In this document: positions 23,225-35,535 of the stretch, piece by piece
Layout of the letters: each line of letters starts with the position of its first letter
Position numbering within the stretch: position 1 is the stretch's first letter
Source: Capra hircus
Lineage: Eukaryota; Chordata; Mammalia; Artiodactyla; Bovidae
Assembly: GCF_001704415.2 (NCBI RefSeq)
Contig: NC_030836.1
Location: forward strand, 22,728,001-22,792,000
DNA length: 64,000 nucleotides
Reading direction: 5' to 3'
Translations under genes and position numbers: made by a program
Notes under the pieces: generated by a model
What the model saw: the letters and a program-made list of their open reading frames with translations, nothing else
What the model was told of the DNA's origin: nothing
Database searches by the model: none

Positions 23225-23680
23225 TTGGAACAACACACGAGAAGACTCTACACATGGACATCACCAGATGGTCAACACCGAAATCAGATTCTTTGCAGCC
23301 AAAGATGGAGAAGCTCTATACAGTCAGCAAAAACAAGACCAGGAGCTGACTGTGGCTCAGATCACGAGCTCCTTATTGCCAAATTCAGATTTAAATTGAA
23401 AAAAGTGGGAAAAACTACTAGATCATTCAGGTATGACCTAAATCAAATCCCTTATGATTATACAGTGGAAGTTAGAAATAGATTTAAGGGACTAGATCTG
23501 ATAGATAGAGTGCCTGATGAACTATGGACGGAGGTTCGTGACACGGTACAGGAGACAGGGATCAAGACCATCTCCATGGAAAAGAAATGCAAAAAAAGCA
23601 AAGTGGTTGTCTGGGGATGCCTTACAAATAGCTCTGAAAAGAAGAGAAGCAAAAAGCAAAGGAGAAAAGGAAAGATATAA
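23225..23680 (+). pseudogene. BovB ORF fragment: end of AP-type endonuclease domain
   Basis: This frame encodes the last part of the apurinic/apyrimidinic-like endonuclease, including the SDH box (GSDHELLIAKFRFKLKK) whose histidine is catalytic in this family, followed by the linker leading to RT. The first half of the endonuclease is missing. An A run at about 23590-23596 appears to have one extra base relative to the usual BovB reading, which shifts the frame; the true continuation is the frame starting at 23517. Confidence 0.85.
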
Positions 23681-24368
23681 GCATCTGAATGCAGAGTTCC
23701 AAAGAACAGCAAGGAGAGATAAGAAAGCCTTCGTCAGTGATCAATACAAAGAAATAGAGGAAAACAACAGAATGGGAAAGACTAGAGATCTCTTCAAGAA
23801 AATTAGAGATACCAAGGGAACATTTCATTCAAAGATGGGCTCAATAAAGGACAGAAATGGTCTGGACCTAACAGAAGCAGAAGATATTGAGAAGAGATGG
23901 CAAGAATACATGGAAGAACTTTACAAAAAAGATCTTCACGACCCAGATAATCACAATGATGTGATCACTCACCTAGAGCCAGACATCCTGGAATGTGAAG
24001 TCAAGTGGGCCTTAGGAAGCATCATTACAAACAAAGCTAGTGGAAGTGATGGCATTCCAGTTGAGCTATTTCAGATCCTGAAAGATGATGCTGTGAAAGT
24101 GCTGCACTCAACATGCCAGCAAATTTGGAAAACCCAGCAGTGGCCACAGGACTGGCAAAGGTCAGTTTTCATTCCAGTCTCAAAGAAAGGCAATGCCAAA
24201 GATTGCTCAAACTACCGCACAATTGCACTCATCTCACATGCTAGTAAAGTAATGCTCAAAATTCTCCAAGCCAGGCTTCAGCAATACGTGAACCGTGAAC
24301 TTCCAGATGTTCAAACTGGTTTTACAAAAGGCAGAAGAATCAGAGATCAAACTGCCAACATCCGCTGA
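23517..24368 (+). pseudogene. BovB ORF fragment: linker and RT fingers
   Basis: The true coding part starts at the frameshift near 23590 and runs to the stop at 24368. It carries the lysine-rich linker, then RT domain blocks ASGSDGIPVELFQILKD and FIPVSKKGNAKDCSNYRTIA, the conserved N-terminal RT motifs of non-LTR elements. It ends at a TGA where one G seems lost ('ccgctgatcatgg' instead of a Trp codon plus Ile), returning the frame to that of the endonuclease piece. Non-functional. Confidence 0.87.
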
Positions 24369-24370
24369 TC

Positions 24371-24874
24371 ATGGAAAGAGCAAGAGAGTTCCAGAAAAAC
24401 ATCTATTTCTGCTTTATTGACTATCTGAAAGGCTTTGACTGTGTGGATCACAATAAACTGTGGAAAATTCGGAAAGAGATGGGAATACCAGACCACCTAA
24501 CCTGCCTCTTGAGAAACCTATGTGCAGGTCAGGAAGCCACAGTTAGAACTGGACGTGGAACAACAGACTGGCTCCAAATAGGAAAAGGAGTACATCAAGG
24601 CTGTATATTGTCACCCTGCTTATTTAACTTCTATGCAAAGTACATCATGAGAAATGCTGGGCTGGAAAAAGCACAAGCTGGAATCAAGATTGCCGAGAGA
24701 AATATCAATAACCTCAGATATGCAGGTGATACCACCCTTGTCACAGAAAGTGAAGAGGAACTAAAAAGCCTCTTGATGAAAGTGAAAGAGGAGAGAAAAA
24801 GTTGGCTTAAAGCTCAACATTCAGAAAATGAAGATCATGGCATCTGGTTCCATCACTTCATGGGAAATAGATAG
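24371..24874 (+). pseudogene. BovB ORF fragment: RT palm, catalytic box damaged
   Basis: Contains motif A (FIDYLKGFDCVDH; first catalytic aspartate present), the motif B region (IGKGVHQGCILSPCLFNFYA) and motif C. Motif C reads YAGD rather than the family's YADD, which removes a catalytic aspartate, so this RT would be dead even without the frameshifts. The frame then leaves the BovB reading near 24815 at another indel. No start or promoter of its own is evident. Confidence 0.9.
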
Positions 24875-25495
24875 GGAAACAGTGGAAACATTGTCAGACT
24901 TTATTTTGAGGGGCTCCAAAATCACTGCAGATGGTGACTGCAGCCATGAAATTAAAGACACTTACTCCTTGGAAGGAAAGTTATGACCAACCTAGATAGC
25001 ATATTGAAAAGCAGAGACATTACTTTGCCAACAAAGGTGTCTAGTCAAGGCTATGGTTTTTCCAGTGGTCATGTATGGATGTGAGAGTTGGACTGTGATG
25101 AAAGCTGGCCACCAAAGAATTGATATTTTTGAACTGTGGTGTTGGAGAAGACTCTTGTGAGTCCCTTGGTCTGCAAGCAGATCCAACCAATCCATCCTAA
25201 AGGAGACGAGTCCTGGGTGTTCATTGGAAGGACTGATGCTAAACTCCAATACTTTGGCCACCTCATGCGAAGAGTTGACTCATTGGAAAAGACCCTGATG
25301 CTGGGAGGGATTGGGGGCAGGAGGAGAAGGAGACGACAGAGGATGAGATGGCTGGGTGGCATCACCGACTCAATGGACATGAATTTGAGTGAACTCTGGG
25401 AGTTGGTGATGGACAGGGTGGCCTGGCGTGCTGCAATTCATGGGGTCACCAGAGTTGGACACAACTGAGTGACTGAAGTGAACTGAAGTTTGTCT

Positions 25496-25887
25496 AAAAT
25501 CCACATGCTCAGAAATCCCTGATACCCAAGAGAACAGAGGAAGGGAATTTTTATATGCTACCATATTGAAGGTCAAACATTCCAAAGATTAAGTATCCAG
25601 ACAGACAAAACAAGTGAACGATGTAGCCCAGTAAACTGGAGCGAGTACATACCCTGCCTGTGGGGAGTAGCTATTACTTAGCTCCAGCCATGGTGGAGTC
25701 CCAGTGAAGACCATTCCTTCACTCAGTAGAAGGTACTCTAGTTAAGTCTGTCTGTAAAGTTAGTTTAATTTTTTTTCTTTTTTAAAAAACACCAGTTAGG
25801 CCCAATACTGGACAGGGGATGGGAAATGTGTTTTCATTGAATTCAAGCTCTCAGTTTGCAACCTCTGAGTCCACTGACCATCTATTT
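25496..25887. other. Unassigned
   Basis: Right flank of the BovB insertion. No recognised repeat. Confidence 0.5.
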
Positions 25888-25955
25888 ATACATAGGGAAA
25901 TAGAGGCCCAGTGAGAGAAGTAATTTATTTAAAGTCTCCTCGCTGGTTGGACAAA
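25888..25955 (-). mobile_element. MIR SINE fragment
   Basis: The 'gaaatagaggcccagtgaga' block followed by 'aagtaatttatttaaagtct' resembles the reverse complement of the MIR central region. Confidence 0.55.
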
Positions 25956-26051
25956 TACCTAACAACATCAATCCATATATCTACGCCCCCCCACTCCATC
26001 TATCATCTGTCATGCGCCCAAAGACTAGATGATCAAACACAAAGAAGAAAG

Positions 26052-26275
26052 AGAATGAACATTTCTTCCATGTCTACTAAATGCCCAGGCACTATAGTTT
26101 AGTCTGGATAGCAACTCTGAGAAGCATGACTTACTCTCACCCATTTTACAAGCAAGAAAAGCAAAAATTATGTGCCACATTCCCAAGGCTGCAGAATACA
26201 ACATGATAGAGTTGAGATTCAAGTACAGGTCTGTCTAATGCCAAATACTCTGTTTTTCCTACTATGTAACGTTGC
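26052..26275 (-). mobile_element. MIR SINE
   Basis: Reverse MIR in order: 'ctactaaatgcccaggcact', 'acccattttacaagcaagaa', 'gattcaagtacaggtctgtc', 'tactatgtaacgttgcc'. Nearly full length. Confidence 0.75.
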
Positions 26276-26639
26276 CTCTTTCTTCAATCTTCTTCTGTGA
26301 TATCATAAATATCACCCATAGCCTCTTCCCTGGAGGACTTCGGAGTCTGTTGAGGGAGTCAGACATAGAAACAACCACCTCTCTGGGGGAAATTCAGGGT
26401 CAGCTACACAGATGAACTCTAGCATTTCTGGAGGGCAGGTGTTCAGAGAGCTCAGCTCAGCAGAGCTTTGCTTGCTTCTCCCCAGCCTGCAGTGAACCAA
26501 AGTGGAGGGGTGAAGTCTCTAGAGGATGCTCTGATCAGGGAGTTGCTAACATAATCTTTTTGATGCAAAAGGTGCTCCCTTGCAAGCCTGACAATACTGA
26601 CACCTCAGGGAAGGTTCATCATTGAACCATATGCAGTGT
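26276..26639. other. Unassigned
   Basis: No recognised repeat or gene. Confidence 0.5.
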
Positions 26640-26745
26640 GCTACCACACTCAATATATTGTTTGACCCTCACACCCCCAGTGAATTGGGCACAGGCTTTC
26701 CTGATGAAACTGAGACTCAGAAACTATTCAAGGTGGAAAAGCCCC
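26640..26745 (-). mobile_element. MIR SINE fragment
   Basis: Reverse MIR: 'tgtttgaccctcacaccccc', 'ctgatgaaactgagactcag', then 'aaactattcaaggtgg'. Confidence 0.55.
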
Positions 26746-27939
26746 GCTGAGGGCTTCTGCCTTCTGGGTCTATATTCTCTGTAGCCTAATAGGTTAAATA
26801 TTCAGGCATTTGGGGATAGAAAGGAGGCTGGTGGCAGGAATCAAGAGGAAGTTGCCCCCAAAGACAATTAACAGGCTATAATGGGATCTGATTCCTGTTC
26901 ATGACTTTTCTACTGGCTCCCTCTTCATTCACCAAACTTTCACTTTCCTTAAGTCTTTTCTGTTTCAATAATTTTTATTAAGCTAGTCCTACTTGTCCCC
27001 TGGCTTGTACCAAAGACTGAATGAAATTTTCAAAAAGAAGTAGAAATACAGCAGGCACAGATGTTCACAGATTTTGTTACACTGAAGGCCACATGAAGGT
27101 CAGTACTGGAAAAATGATGCAAATATCTAAAGCATCATTAAAAACAAGCAGGAAAGAGGATATATCAAGCAATCTAAGTGTTAACACGATTGCCAAGGGA
27201 AAGTCAAGTCACCCTTCAGAGTGTTTCACCATTTTCTGGTTGTTTTTCCCTCAGTCCTGCTAAGAAGTTTCCTTCTAGGAAGAGTTCTATCATCCACTGC
27301 CATCACCACAAGCATTAGCATTGCTTTCATCACCTAACTCCTGGCTTCTTAATAATGACATTGGCAAAGGGACAAATGCATCAAAAATCAGTCATCAACC
27401 AAATGGGACAAGACTGAACACTGCAAACAGAAGAGCTTCCCAATTCCTAAGGCGGGGCTTTCCGGTCACCAAGAAAACTGCACAAGTACCTGTGCCAGCT
27501 CTGTTCCTGAGGTTTTAGAACAGACGACCTACAGTGAGCCCTGGGACCAGAAGCAGTTCACACACATTGCACGGTTTGTTTGGCACAAACAGATGTCTAT
27601 TTAACAACTGAGCCAGGTGCCATATTAAGACTCTGGGGGTTTCACATACAAATTTTAGATGATGAGCATCTCTGAAAAATTTAATCTGGCAACCCTGGAC
27701 CCAAGCTTCCACATGACAGCAACTGGTGAGAGATGGGCAGTGGTTGCCACCTTTAAATAATGCACGAACTCTCCACTGCAGAGCAGCCCACACCTGGTTC
27801 TTCTCATGCTGGCTGAGTTTGTGACACCTGCCAGAAGAGGCTGCCCTCATGCTAAGGGTACCACAATCTCTAAACTGTTTGGATAGTGCATCTCATAAAA
27901 ATGTTTTAGTATGCAACACTATATTAGCATTTCACATAT
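26746..27939. other. Unassigned 1.2 kb block
   Basis: No recognised repeat. The largest frame is minus strand 27515-27850 (111 codons). It has scattered cysteines but no known domain, no signal peptide and no homolog I recognise, so I do not call it a gene. Confidence 0.45.
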
Positions 27940-28010
27940 CACATATACACCAATATGTGGCAGAAACCAACACAATATTACAAAGCAATTATCCTCCAAT
28001 TAAAAACTTT
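27940..28010 (+). mobile_element. L1 3' terminus fragment
   Basis: 'gtggcagaaaccaacacaat' then 'aaagcaattatcctccaatt' is the end of a ruminant-type L1 3' UTR. Only about 70 bases are present. Confidence 0.65.
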
Positions 28011-28165
28011 TCAAAATTGTAAGGCAAATATTTAAATCAATAAGTTAAATTATAATATTAATGACATTGTTATTCATTTCACAAAACTGTTTGTCTTCTC
28101 CAATGAATTATTTTTTAGCACTGGCAAAATGATGGAATATGTCTGCTGATTCTGATACTCTCGCT

Positions 28166-28449
28166 TTTGAATTTTATTCATTTTTGACTGTAGGTCTTCA
28201 CTGCTGCACGCGGGCTTTCTCTAGTTGTGGTGAGCGGGCGCTGCTCTCTCGTTGTGGTGCATGGGATTCTCATTGTGGAGCACAGGCTCTAGAGCTCAGG
28301 GGCTTCAGTCGTCGCAGCAAACGGGCTCAGTAGTTGTGGCACATGGGCCCCGCTGCCCCACAGCATGTGGGATCTTCCAGGCTCAGGGACTGAACCATGT
28401 TCCCACGCTGGCAGGTGGACTCCCAACTCCTGGACCACCAGGGAAGTCC
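28166..28449 (-). mobile_element. CHR-type SINE (cetartiodactyl tRNA-Glu SINE)
   Basis: GC-rich repeat in reverse orientation: 'cacgcgggctttctctagtt', repeated 'gttgtgg' blocks, 'ggcttcagtcgtcgcag', and a tRNA-like head ending 'gaccaccagggaagtcct'. This family is shared by whales, hippos and ruminants (established), so it predates the Bov SINEs. Confidence 0.88.
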
Positions 28450-28450
28450 T

Positions 28451-28965
28451 GAGAGTTTCAGTTTTAATCTCGCATTACTTTCTATGCTAACTAAATGACA
28501 TCACCAGGTATTTGCAATTAAATCATTTATAATTAAAGATCAGTAAAATTTTATGTCTTTTTTTTAATAATAACTGATACAAATAGGAATTTGAATATTT
28601 TGATAAGAATGGCTTGATGTGGCTGTCCTGGGACACACGCCAAGTGCTGAAGGCAGGAGTAGATGTCCCATCACCATTCTTAAACGCTTCCCACAGATGA
28701 CCTAAACAGAGTGGCTCAGACTCTAAGCCGCAGGTTCTAGATTCAACCAGAACCTGCTTGAACTCTGCCTCTGCCCTATTCTGGTTATGGAACCAGGTAT
28801 TATCTGTTTCTGTCCATGGGACTGAAACGGAGAAAATGTTGACTGTATATCATTGCGATATTTAAAAGAGATAAAGTCTGCAAATTGTTCATCTCAGAAA
28901 CCAAAGTCCATGCTCAATAGCAGGTAACTCCTGTTTCCTTAAATCTTATTGTTTTCACTCTGTTT
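28451..28965. other. Unassigned
   Basis: No recognised repeat or gene. Confidence 0.5.
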
Positions 28966-28975
28966 AGTATGTTTA

Positions 28976-29083
28976 AACCCACTTCAGTGTTCTTGCCTGG
29001 AGAATCCCAGGGACAGGGGAGCCTGGTGGGCTTCCGTCTATGGGGTTGCACAGAGTTGGACATGACTGAAGCAACTTAGCAGC
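28976..29083 (+). mobile_element. Bov-A2 SINE, 5' truncated
   Basis: Only the second monomer is present ('cacttcagtgttcttgcctg' to 'gcaacttagcagc'). The direct repeat agtatgttta (28966-28975 and 29084-29093) is an exact 10-base target-site duplication. Confidence 0.95.
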
Positions 29084-29093
29084 AGTATGTTTA

Positions 29094-29689
29094 GAAACAC
29101 TATTCTCTCTGATGGACCGAGAGTCAGAGGCATTGCTTTGAGAAAACTTGCCAGTTTAAAAAAATTGTGTTTCCTTACTTCCTCCTTTTCCTAGCTTCTG
29201 CAATCTGTATATAAATATATACTGTTTTAAAATTGAAAAATATACCTTCTTCAGTGGAACAGTAGAGAACTGGGTCATCATAATATAGCAAAAGTATTTT
29301 TTCCCAGATATCTAGTTACCAGTGCCTACTCCCACACACATATACATATGTTCACTAAGGAATGACTTTCAGGGGAAAAAAGAGAACACCCTTATTAATA
29401 ATTACAAAAAGTCCACATCTGACTTCACTTCCCATTATTCAAGTATTATTTCACAGGCATTAATTTTTATGTAATATTGACTACAATTCATTGAGTAAAA
29501 TGTTGACAGAAGAAAGAGGATTACAATTCAGAACCTAATTGAACAGAAAGGACAAACCGATTGGCGTTGGCAAGTACCTGCTCTGAACGGCTACAGCGGG
29601 CCTGCCTGAGGTCCCAGACTATAACTAAACGTGGCCTGAGTGCTTGAGAATACATTTAGTGTCCAATCATCTTGAATTCTCTTTTCTTA
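29094..29689. other. Unassigned
   Basis: AT-rich, no recognised repeat or gene. Confidence 0.5.
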
Positions 29690-30029
29690 TTTTTGAGACT
29701 GTTTTTTAAAAAATTTAACGGGAGGATAATTGCCTTACAGTGCTGTGTTGGTTTCTGCTGTATAGCAACAAGAATCGGCTGTAAGTATACATATATCCCT
29801 CCTTCTGGAGCCTCCCTCCACCCTCCCCACATCCCATCCCCAAGGTTGTCGCAGAGCACCAAACAATTTGAGCTCACTGCGTTGCACAGCAGCTGCCGCT
29901 AGCTAGCTATTTCACATGCCATAGAGCATATGTCAACGCTGCTGTCCAGGGTGTCCCACTTTCTTCTTCCCCTGCTGTACCCACAAGTCCATTCTCTACA
30001 TCTGTGACTCTATTCCTGCCTTACAAATA
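29690..30029 (-). mobile_element. L1 3' UTR
   Basis: Reverse complement of an L1 3' UTR: 'gggaggataattgccttaca', 'ggtttctgctgtatagcaac', 'tcccatccccaaggttgtcg', 'acaagtccattctctacatc'. It stops abruptly at the BovB, which suggests BovB inserted here or the junction is rearranged. Confidence 0.8.
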
Positions 30030-31348
30030 GGCCCAATCCCGAAGAAAGTCAATGCCAAGGAATGCTCGAACTACTGCACAATAGCACTCATCACATACAC
30101 TAGAAAGTAATGCTCAAAATTCTCCAAGCCAGGCTTCAGCAATACATGAACTGAGAACTTCCAGCTGTTCAAGCTGGATTTAGAAAAGGCAGAGGAACCA
30201 GAGATCAAATTGCCAACATCTGTTGGATCATCGAAAAAGCAAGAGAGTTCCAGAAAAATATCTACTTCTGCTTTGTTTACTATCTGAAAGGCTTTGACTG
30301 TGTGGATCACAACAAACTGGAAAACTGTGAAAGAGACGGGAATACCAGACCAACTTACCTGCCTCCTGAAATATCTGTATGTAGGTCAAAAAGCAACAGT
30401 TAGAACTGGACATGGAACAACAGACTGGTTCCAAATTGGGAAAGGAGTACATCAAGGCTGTATGTTGTCATCCTGCTTATTTAACTTACATGCAGAGTAC
30501 ATCATGCAAAATGCGGGGCTGGATAAAGCACAAGCTGGAATCAAGATTCCAGGAGAAATATCAATAACCTCAGATATGCAGATGACACCACCCTTATGGC
30601 AGAAAGCAAAGAAAACTAAAGAGCCTCCTGATGAAAGTGAAAGAGGAGAGTGAAATAGTTGACTTAAAGTTCAACATTCAGAAAACTAAGATCATGGCAT
30701 CTGGTCCCATCGCTTCACGGGAAATAGTTGGAGAAACAGTGTAAACAGTGAGAGACTTTATTTTAGGGGGCTTCAAAATCACTGGAGATGGTGACTGCAG
30801 CCATGAAATTAAAAGACAGTTGTTCTTTGGAAGAAAAGTTATGACCAACCCAGACAGCATATTAAAAAGCAGAGACATTACTTTGACAACAAAGGTCCGT
30901 TTAGTCAAAGCTATAGTTTTTCCGGTAGTCATGTATAGATGTGAGAGTTGGACTATAAAGAAAGCTGAGCACCGAAGAATTGATGCTTTTGAACTGGAGG
31001 GTTGGAGAAGACTCTCCAGAGTCCCTTGGATAGCAAGGAGATCCAACCAGTCAATCCTAAAGGAAGTCCTGAATATTCATTGGCAGGACTGATGCTGAGA
31101 CTGAAACTCCAATACTTTTGGCCACCTGATGCAAAGAACTGACTCACTGGAAAAGACCCTGATGCTGGGAAAGATTGAAGGTGGGAGGAGAAGGGGACAA
31201 CAGAGGATGAGATGGTTGGATGGCATCACTGACTCTATGGACATGAGTTAGAGTAAGCTCTGGAAGTTGGTGATGGACAAGGAGGCCTGGTGTGCTGCAG
31301 TCCATGGGGTCACAAAGAGTTGGACACAACTGAGTGACTGGACTGACT
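30030..31348 (+). mobile_element. BovB LINE, 5' truncated
   Basis: About 1.3 kb from the RT domain ('caatcccgaagaaagtcaat') to the 3' end. Motif A (FVYYLKGFDCVDH-like, altered) and the thumb region are readable in pieces; the YADD box sits near 30575-30590 in a shifted frame. Frames 30294-30653 and 30748-31092 are broken fragments of one coding region. Inactive. Confidence 0.93.
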
Positions 31349-32504
31349 AACTAAACATCACACAGCTACATAATGAAGAAAGTGAAATATAAATCATGAT
31401 AACCCATTTCCATCCTCATAACTAAAACTAGTACTTCAAATGAAATCATGAAATAGCAAACACTCATTATTCTTAAAGAAAGAATTAGCCATGAATATCT
31501 CAACTAGGAGAGCCGGCTATAAGCGACTAGATAAGAGGAGGGCAAGTCACATGGTAAAGAGGGAGATCACATTTGAGATGGTCAAAAAGACAACAAACAT
31601 AAAGCAAGAAGGATGATGGGTAGTGAATAAGGAACTCCTGAGAGGGTTCAAGAGTTGAGTTTGGGGAGAAAATGTGCACCCACAGGTGTATCTTTCCATA
31701 CTCCAGGAATTGATACTATGTTCTGCTAGGCTGGACTATGACAGTTTGGCAGATTTGGGCAAGAACAAATATACTGCAGTTTGTTCCCACAAATTGTCAC
31801 TAGGTTTAACCCTCAACCTATGCTTATTCTTCAGTCCAACCAGAGGATGTGTGAGAAGGAAGAAAAAGATAGACATCAAGGAAACAGATTACATGCAGCT
31901 TTCCACACAATTCAAGGGCAGAAATAGGAATCTGCCCAGTTCTGCTTTAAGAAAATGCTTTACACATTCTATAGAACACATTGAAATTGCATTTGGATTC
32001 TATGCTCTATTCCAGGATGGTTATTTATGGTGTTTATTGAATACAGACACTATTTTCTGCCTCTCTGCACATTTATAAATACAGTTTCTAAAAAGCATCC
32101 ATTAGTAAGGCTTATGGTCTATAACTGAAAACAAGATGTGACGGTCGTGTATCCACCCACAGAGCAGAATGGGGTAAAGTCATTCCAGCCCACTCCTAGA
32201 GGGCTGGAGAGGTCTTGTCATTCAACACAAGGGCCCAAGATGTCAATTAGGCCTCAGTCCCTCGACTTCTCAGTGAGACCTCCAGTTCACAGGTTAGCAC
32301 TGTGTACATGCATCCACTGCCCCTCCTAACAGATCAAACACAAGGATTAATGATATAAGCTGTTGTAGCAATCCTTAGAAATTCTGGAATTAATTTTAAT
32401 CATGAAGGCAATGAGAATACTAATAATCCGTATTGCTCACCCATACAGAGACCTGTCATTTTTATGAAATATTATAGTCCAAAAAAGTGTAAAAGGTGAT
32501 GCAA
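31349..32504. other. Unassigned 1.15 kb block
   Basis: A 134-codon plus-strand frame (31674-32078) has no domain I recognise, and codon use gives no gene-like signal by eye. No repeat assigned. Confidence 0.45.
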
Positions 32505-34370
32505 TAAAAGCACCAACGTCCACCTTCCAGGTAAAAAGATAAATGATTACTAATACAGTTGAAGACTCCTCTGAATGCCCGCCTGATTACATCTTGCCAG
32601 TATTAACCAGCATTCTAATTATAGTTTTATCATCCCCAAGTGCTTTTCTGTGGATGAATCTCTAAACAATGTGGAGTGTTCCTTTGCATTTTTAAAATAA
32701 TATAAATGGCAGAAGACCGCGCACACATTTTTGCTACATTTTTTAATCACCATTGTTTTGACATTTACTAATTTGTTCAATCTCCTTGCTACTGTGTTAT
32801 CCTCTCCTTGAAAGAAACATAGTTCCCTAATTTTTGCAATTGCAGTCAGTGAAGTTATGAGCATTCCTACTGGTATGTTCTTATGTTCTTGCTCAAGAAT
32901 TTCTCAAGAATGTTCCCAAAAGTGAAATTATGGGGTCAGAGATACACAGTGACCCTTACCAAAGTACAAAACAATTCTCCAAAAAGCTTATAAATTGATT
33001 AAAATACATGCTCCAGCTAAAAGCTGAAGCTCCCCTGTAGCTTCATGTGTTTGTCAACATTTGGTATTGTTAGAAGTTTTGTTACCACAGTGACTATGAG
33101 ATAGCATCTCATGTGATTTTATTTACATTTCCCAGATTATGACTGAAACTCATCTTTCCATATGCTTATAGATTTTTCCTGTTTCTGTAAATTATGTTTA
33201 TCATTTTGTCCATTTTATGTGTTTTTCTTTTTCATATAGATTTTAAGTTATTTATATCATCTACGTATTACCTTTGCTGGTTTATACATGTCTCAAATAT
33301 CTTATTTCCAGTTACATAGCTTATATTTTCACCTTTTTTGGAGGATCAGTTTCTTTGATGAACAGAAGTTAATATATGCTAATATAGAATGATTTTCAAT
33401 TTTTCACTTCCCTGTATTTTTTAAGGGGTTGTTTCTATTGTCTCACCATTCTATTTGAGGCTTGCTCTAGGCTTTTAGTACATACCTTGCAGTTGCTAAG
33501 ATCATTTTTCTCTTTTAACACAGTGTATGAATTGTACTGAAAGCTTTTTTAATGTGAGATGATTAACTATTTCTCTCCTTGCATCATTTAATGTTGTGAA
33601 TTATACTGAAAATGAGGTGCTGATAAAACATTCTTGAATCTTTAGGATAAAAGCAAATGACTCATGATTTTTTCTAAAGTAATCATTTTGGTGTTGTCTT
33701 CCTTATATTTCTTCTGAAAAGAATTTTTAAAAATATAAGGGATATTAGACTGCGATTTTCCATTATTAAATTGATTTTGACTAGTCTGTTAATAAGATTT
33801 ATATTTTATATATTAAATGAAATTGGAAGGTATTTCCATTTTTATTCTCTGAAATATTTTGTAAAGTTCAGTACTCTGCGTTTCCTGGATGTTCAATTGA
33901 CCTCACTAAATGTCTGTGCTTGAGTAGTGAGTATCTATAGGTATGCTTAGTTGAGTATAGAATTCTAATTGAAAATTTTAATTTTTGAATTTATTTTTGA
34001 TTCAGCTATTGTAAATTATATTTTCCAGCAATATATGTATCTCATTTAAGTTTTCAAACTTTAAGAAAATTTTTTCCATTTTAATAATTACTTGTATCTG
34101 TCCTTAACCACCCCCCCCCTTTTTATTTCTGATAGTGAATATCTGTGTCTTGACTGTTTCCCCTTGGTTAATACCAGTAGGGATTTGTTTATTTATTGAA
34201 TCTTTTTAAAGAAGTAACTTCAGCTTTTGATGGTCCTCAAATTTTATTTCTCATTTTACCTATTTTTGCTACCATCTTTAGTATTTTCCCTTTGATTTAT
34301 TCTCTTCACTTTATTCTGCAGTTCTTAATTTCACAAGTTGCATATTTTCATGATTACTTTTAGCCTTTTT
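32505..34370 (-). mobile_element. Very old L1 LINE (L1M-type), ORF2 and 3' region
   Basis: About 1.9 kb of decayed reverse-orientation L1. Landmarks along the plus strand: 'atgattactaatacagttga', 'gtcaacatttggtattgtta', 'tctttgatgaacagaagtta', 'gatgattaactatttctctc', 'gactagtctgttaataag'. These follow L1 order from 3' to 5' in ORF2. No open frame survives. Confidence 0.75.
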
Positions 34371-34884
34371 TTTTTAATCCTCACAAAAGATTTGATGTAG
34401 GTCAAAACACCATTTAAACTGTGCTCAACAAATTAAATCCCATATTTTAACTTCTAAAACATGTTTTGGGATCCAATAGTTGTATTTTCCGAAACCCTTG
34501 CACATGTTATTCTGATGTTTATTAATTTTCTGACTCCCATTCATGTTATTTAGAGATTTTGAATAAAAGATGGTGTTCAGTGGAGCTATATCTGAGAACC
34601 GAAGGAGGCTTGAGCTGGTGGTAGGTGCCTCCAAAAAGAACGAGCTTTTGTTTCTACCCAATGTCACAAGATGATAAATCTTTTAAAAAAACAAACAAGA
34701 ACCTTTGTTAATTTTTAAAATTCAGATTCTCCCAGCTCACAAAATAATATAAGAGCAACTTTTTCCTGGAATATATTTTATGTAAAGGGAAGATATTCAA
34801 GGAGGAAGAGAAAAATTTGTGCTTTAAAAAACTGAAGGTGAATTTTGTTCACAATGTCACAGGCATTGAGATGGAAAAAATCTG
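34371..34884. other. Unassigned
   Basis: No recognised repeat or gene. An 80-codon minus-strand frame (34425-34667) has no features. Confidence 0.5.
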
Positions 34885-35098
34885 TGAGTCCTGAGCTTGA
34901 ATCCTGACTTTCCTTCCTCTAAAGTGTGACCTTGAACAAGTTTCTCACATTTGTTAGAGTGTGAGCCTGATTCTTTGTGACCAAAACTATGGGGAATATT
35001 ATACATGGATAGAATGAAGATTAAATACACATAGTATAAACCCACTGAAAAGAATGCCTAGAAAATAATGCATGTTCAATATGTGATGTTATTAACCT
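34885..35098 (+). mobile_element. MIR SINE
   Basis: Plus-strand MIR: 'gagcttgaatcctgactttc', 'gtgtgaccttgaacaagttt', 'gaatgaagattaaataca', 'aagaatgcctagaaaata'. Confidence 0.75.
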
Positions 35099-35206
35099 TG
35101 TCTTTTCTCTTCTATTTCTGCCCTGAGCAAGACAGAATGGGAGCTCAGCAAATGAAAGGAACTCCTACTCCATTGTCTGTCTGGCCATGAGCCTAAAACC
35201 AAGGCA

Positions 35207-35535
35207 TCTATTCAACAAACATTTATTGACTATTCCCTCCACGCTAGGCAGTGAAGAATAGGATGGCATGGTAGGAAACATCAGAGTTAGCTAACATCTG
35301 TCTCTAGGGTTTGGGAACTTAATAGACTCAGGTTGCTAGATGGTTTGAGATAATAATGATCACTATTCTGTGGGCTTTGCATACCTTATCTTCTTTAATG
35401 CCTCTGTCAGCTGCATTCAGCATTTGCCCATTTCCTGATGAGGAAATGGAAATCCCAAAGCACACATCAAAGTTGTATTAAAGCCCAGTCAATTTTACTC
35501 TAAATCCTACTCCAAAGGCTTAAACAGCACCTCCT
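35207..35535 (-). mobile_element. MIR/L2-type remnants, reverse
   Basis: The left piece 'ttcaacaaacatttattgac' is a typical end of L2/MIR in reverse. The right piece (from about 35365: 'ctgatgaggaaatggaaatc', 'caaagttgtattaaagccca') is reverse MIR. They may be two elements; the middle part is not assigned. Confidence 0.55.

Larger units (their letters stand above)
23152..25485 (+). mobile_element. BovB LINE, longest copy in the window
   Basis: A 2.33 kb BovB, 5' truncated within the endonuclease domain (starts 'tggtacatggaatgaagcag') and complete at the 3' end ('actgagtgactgaagtgaac'). Flanks aagtttgcct (23142-23151) and aagtttgtct (25486-25495) match at 9 of 10 bases, a target-site duplication. 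Two single-base indels split the coding region into three pieces. BovB is known to have spread horizontally between squamates and ruminants (established). Confidence 0.96.

Noticed and set aside
31674..32078. 134-codon plus-strand frame
   Set aside because: No domain, no splice or promoter context I could defend, and a length possible by chance in a 64 kb window.
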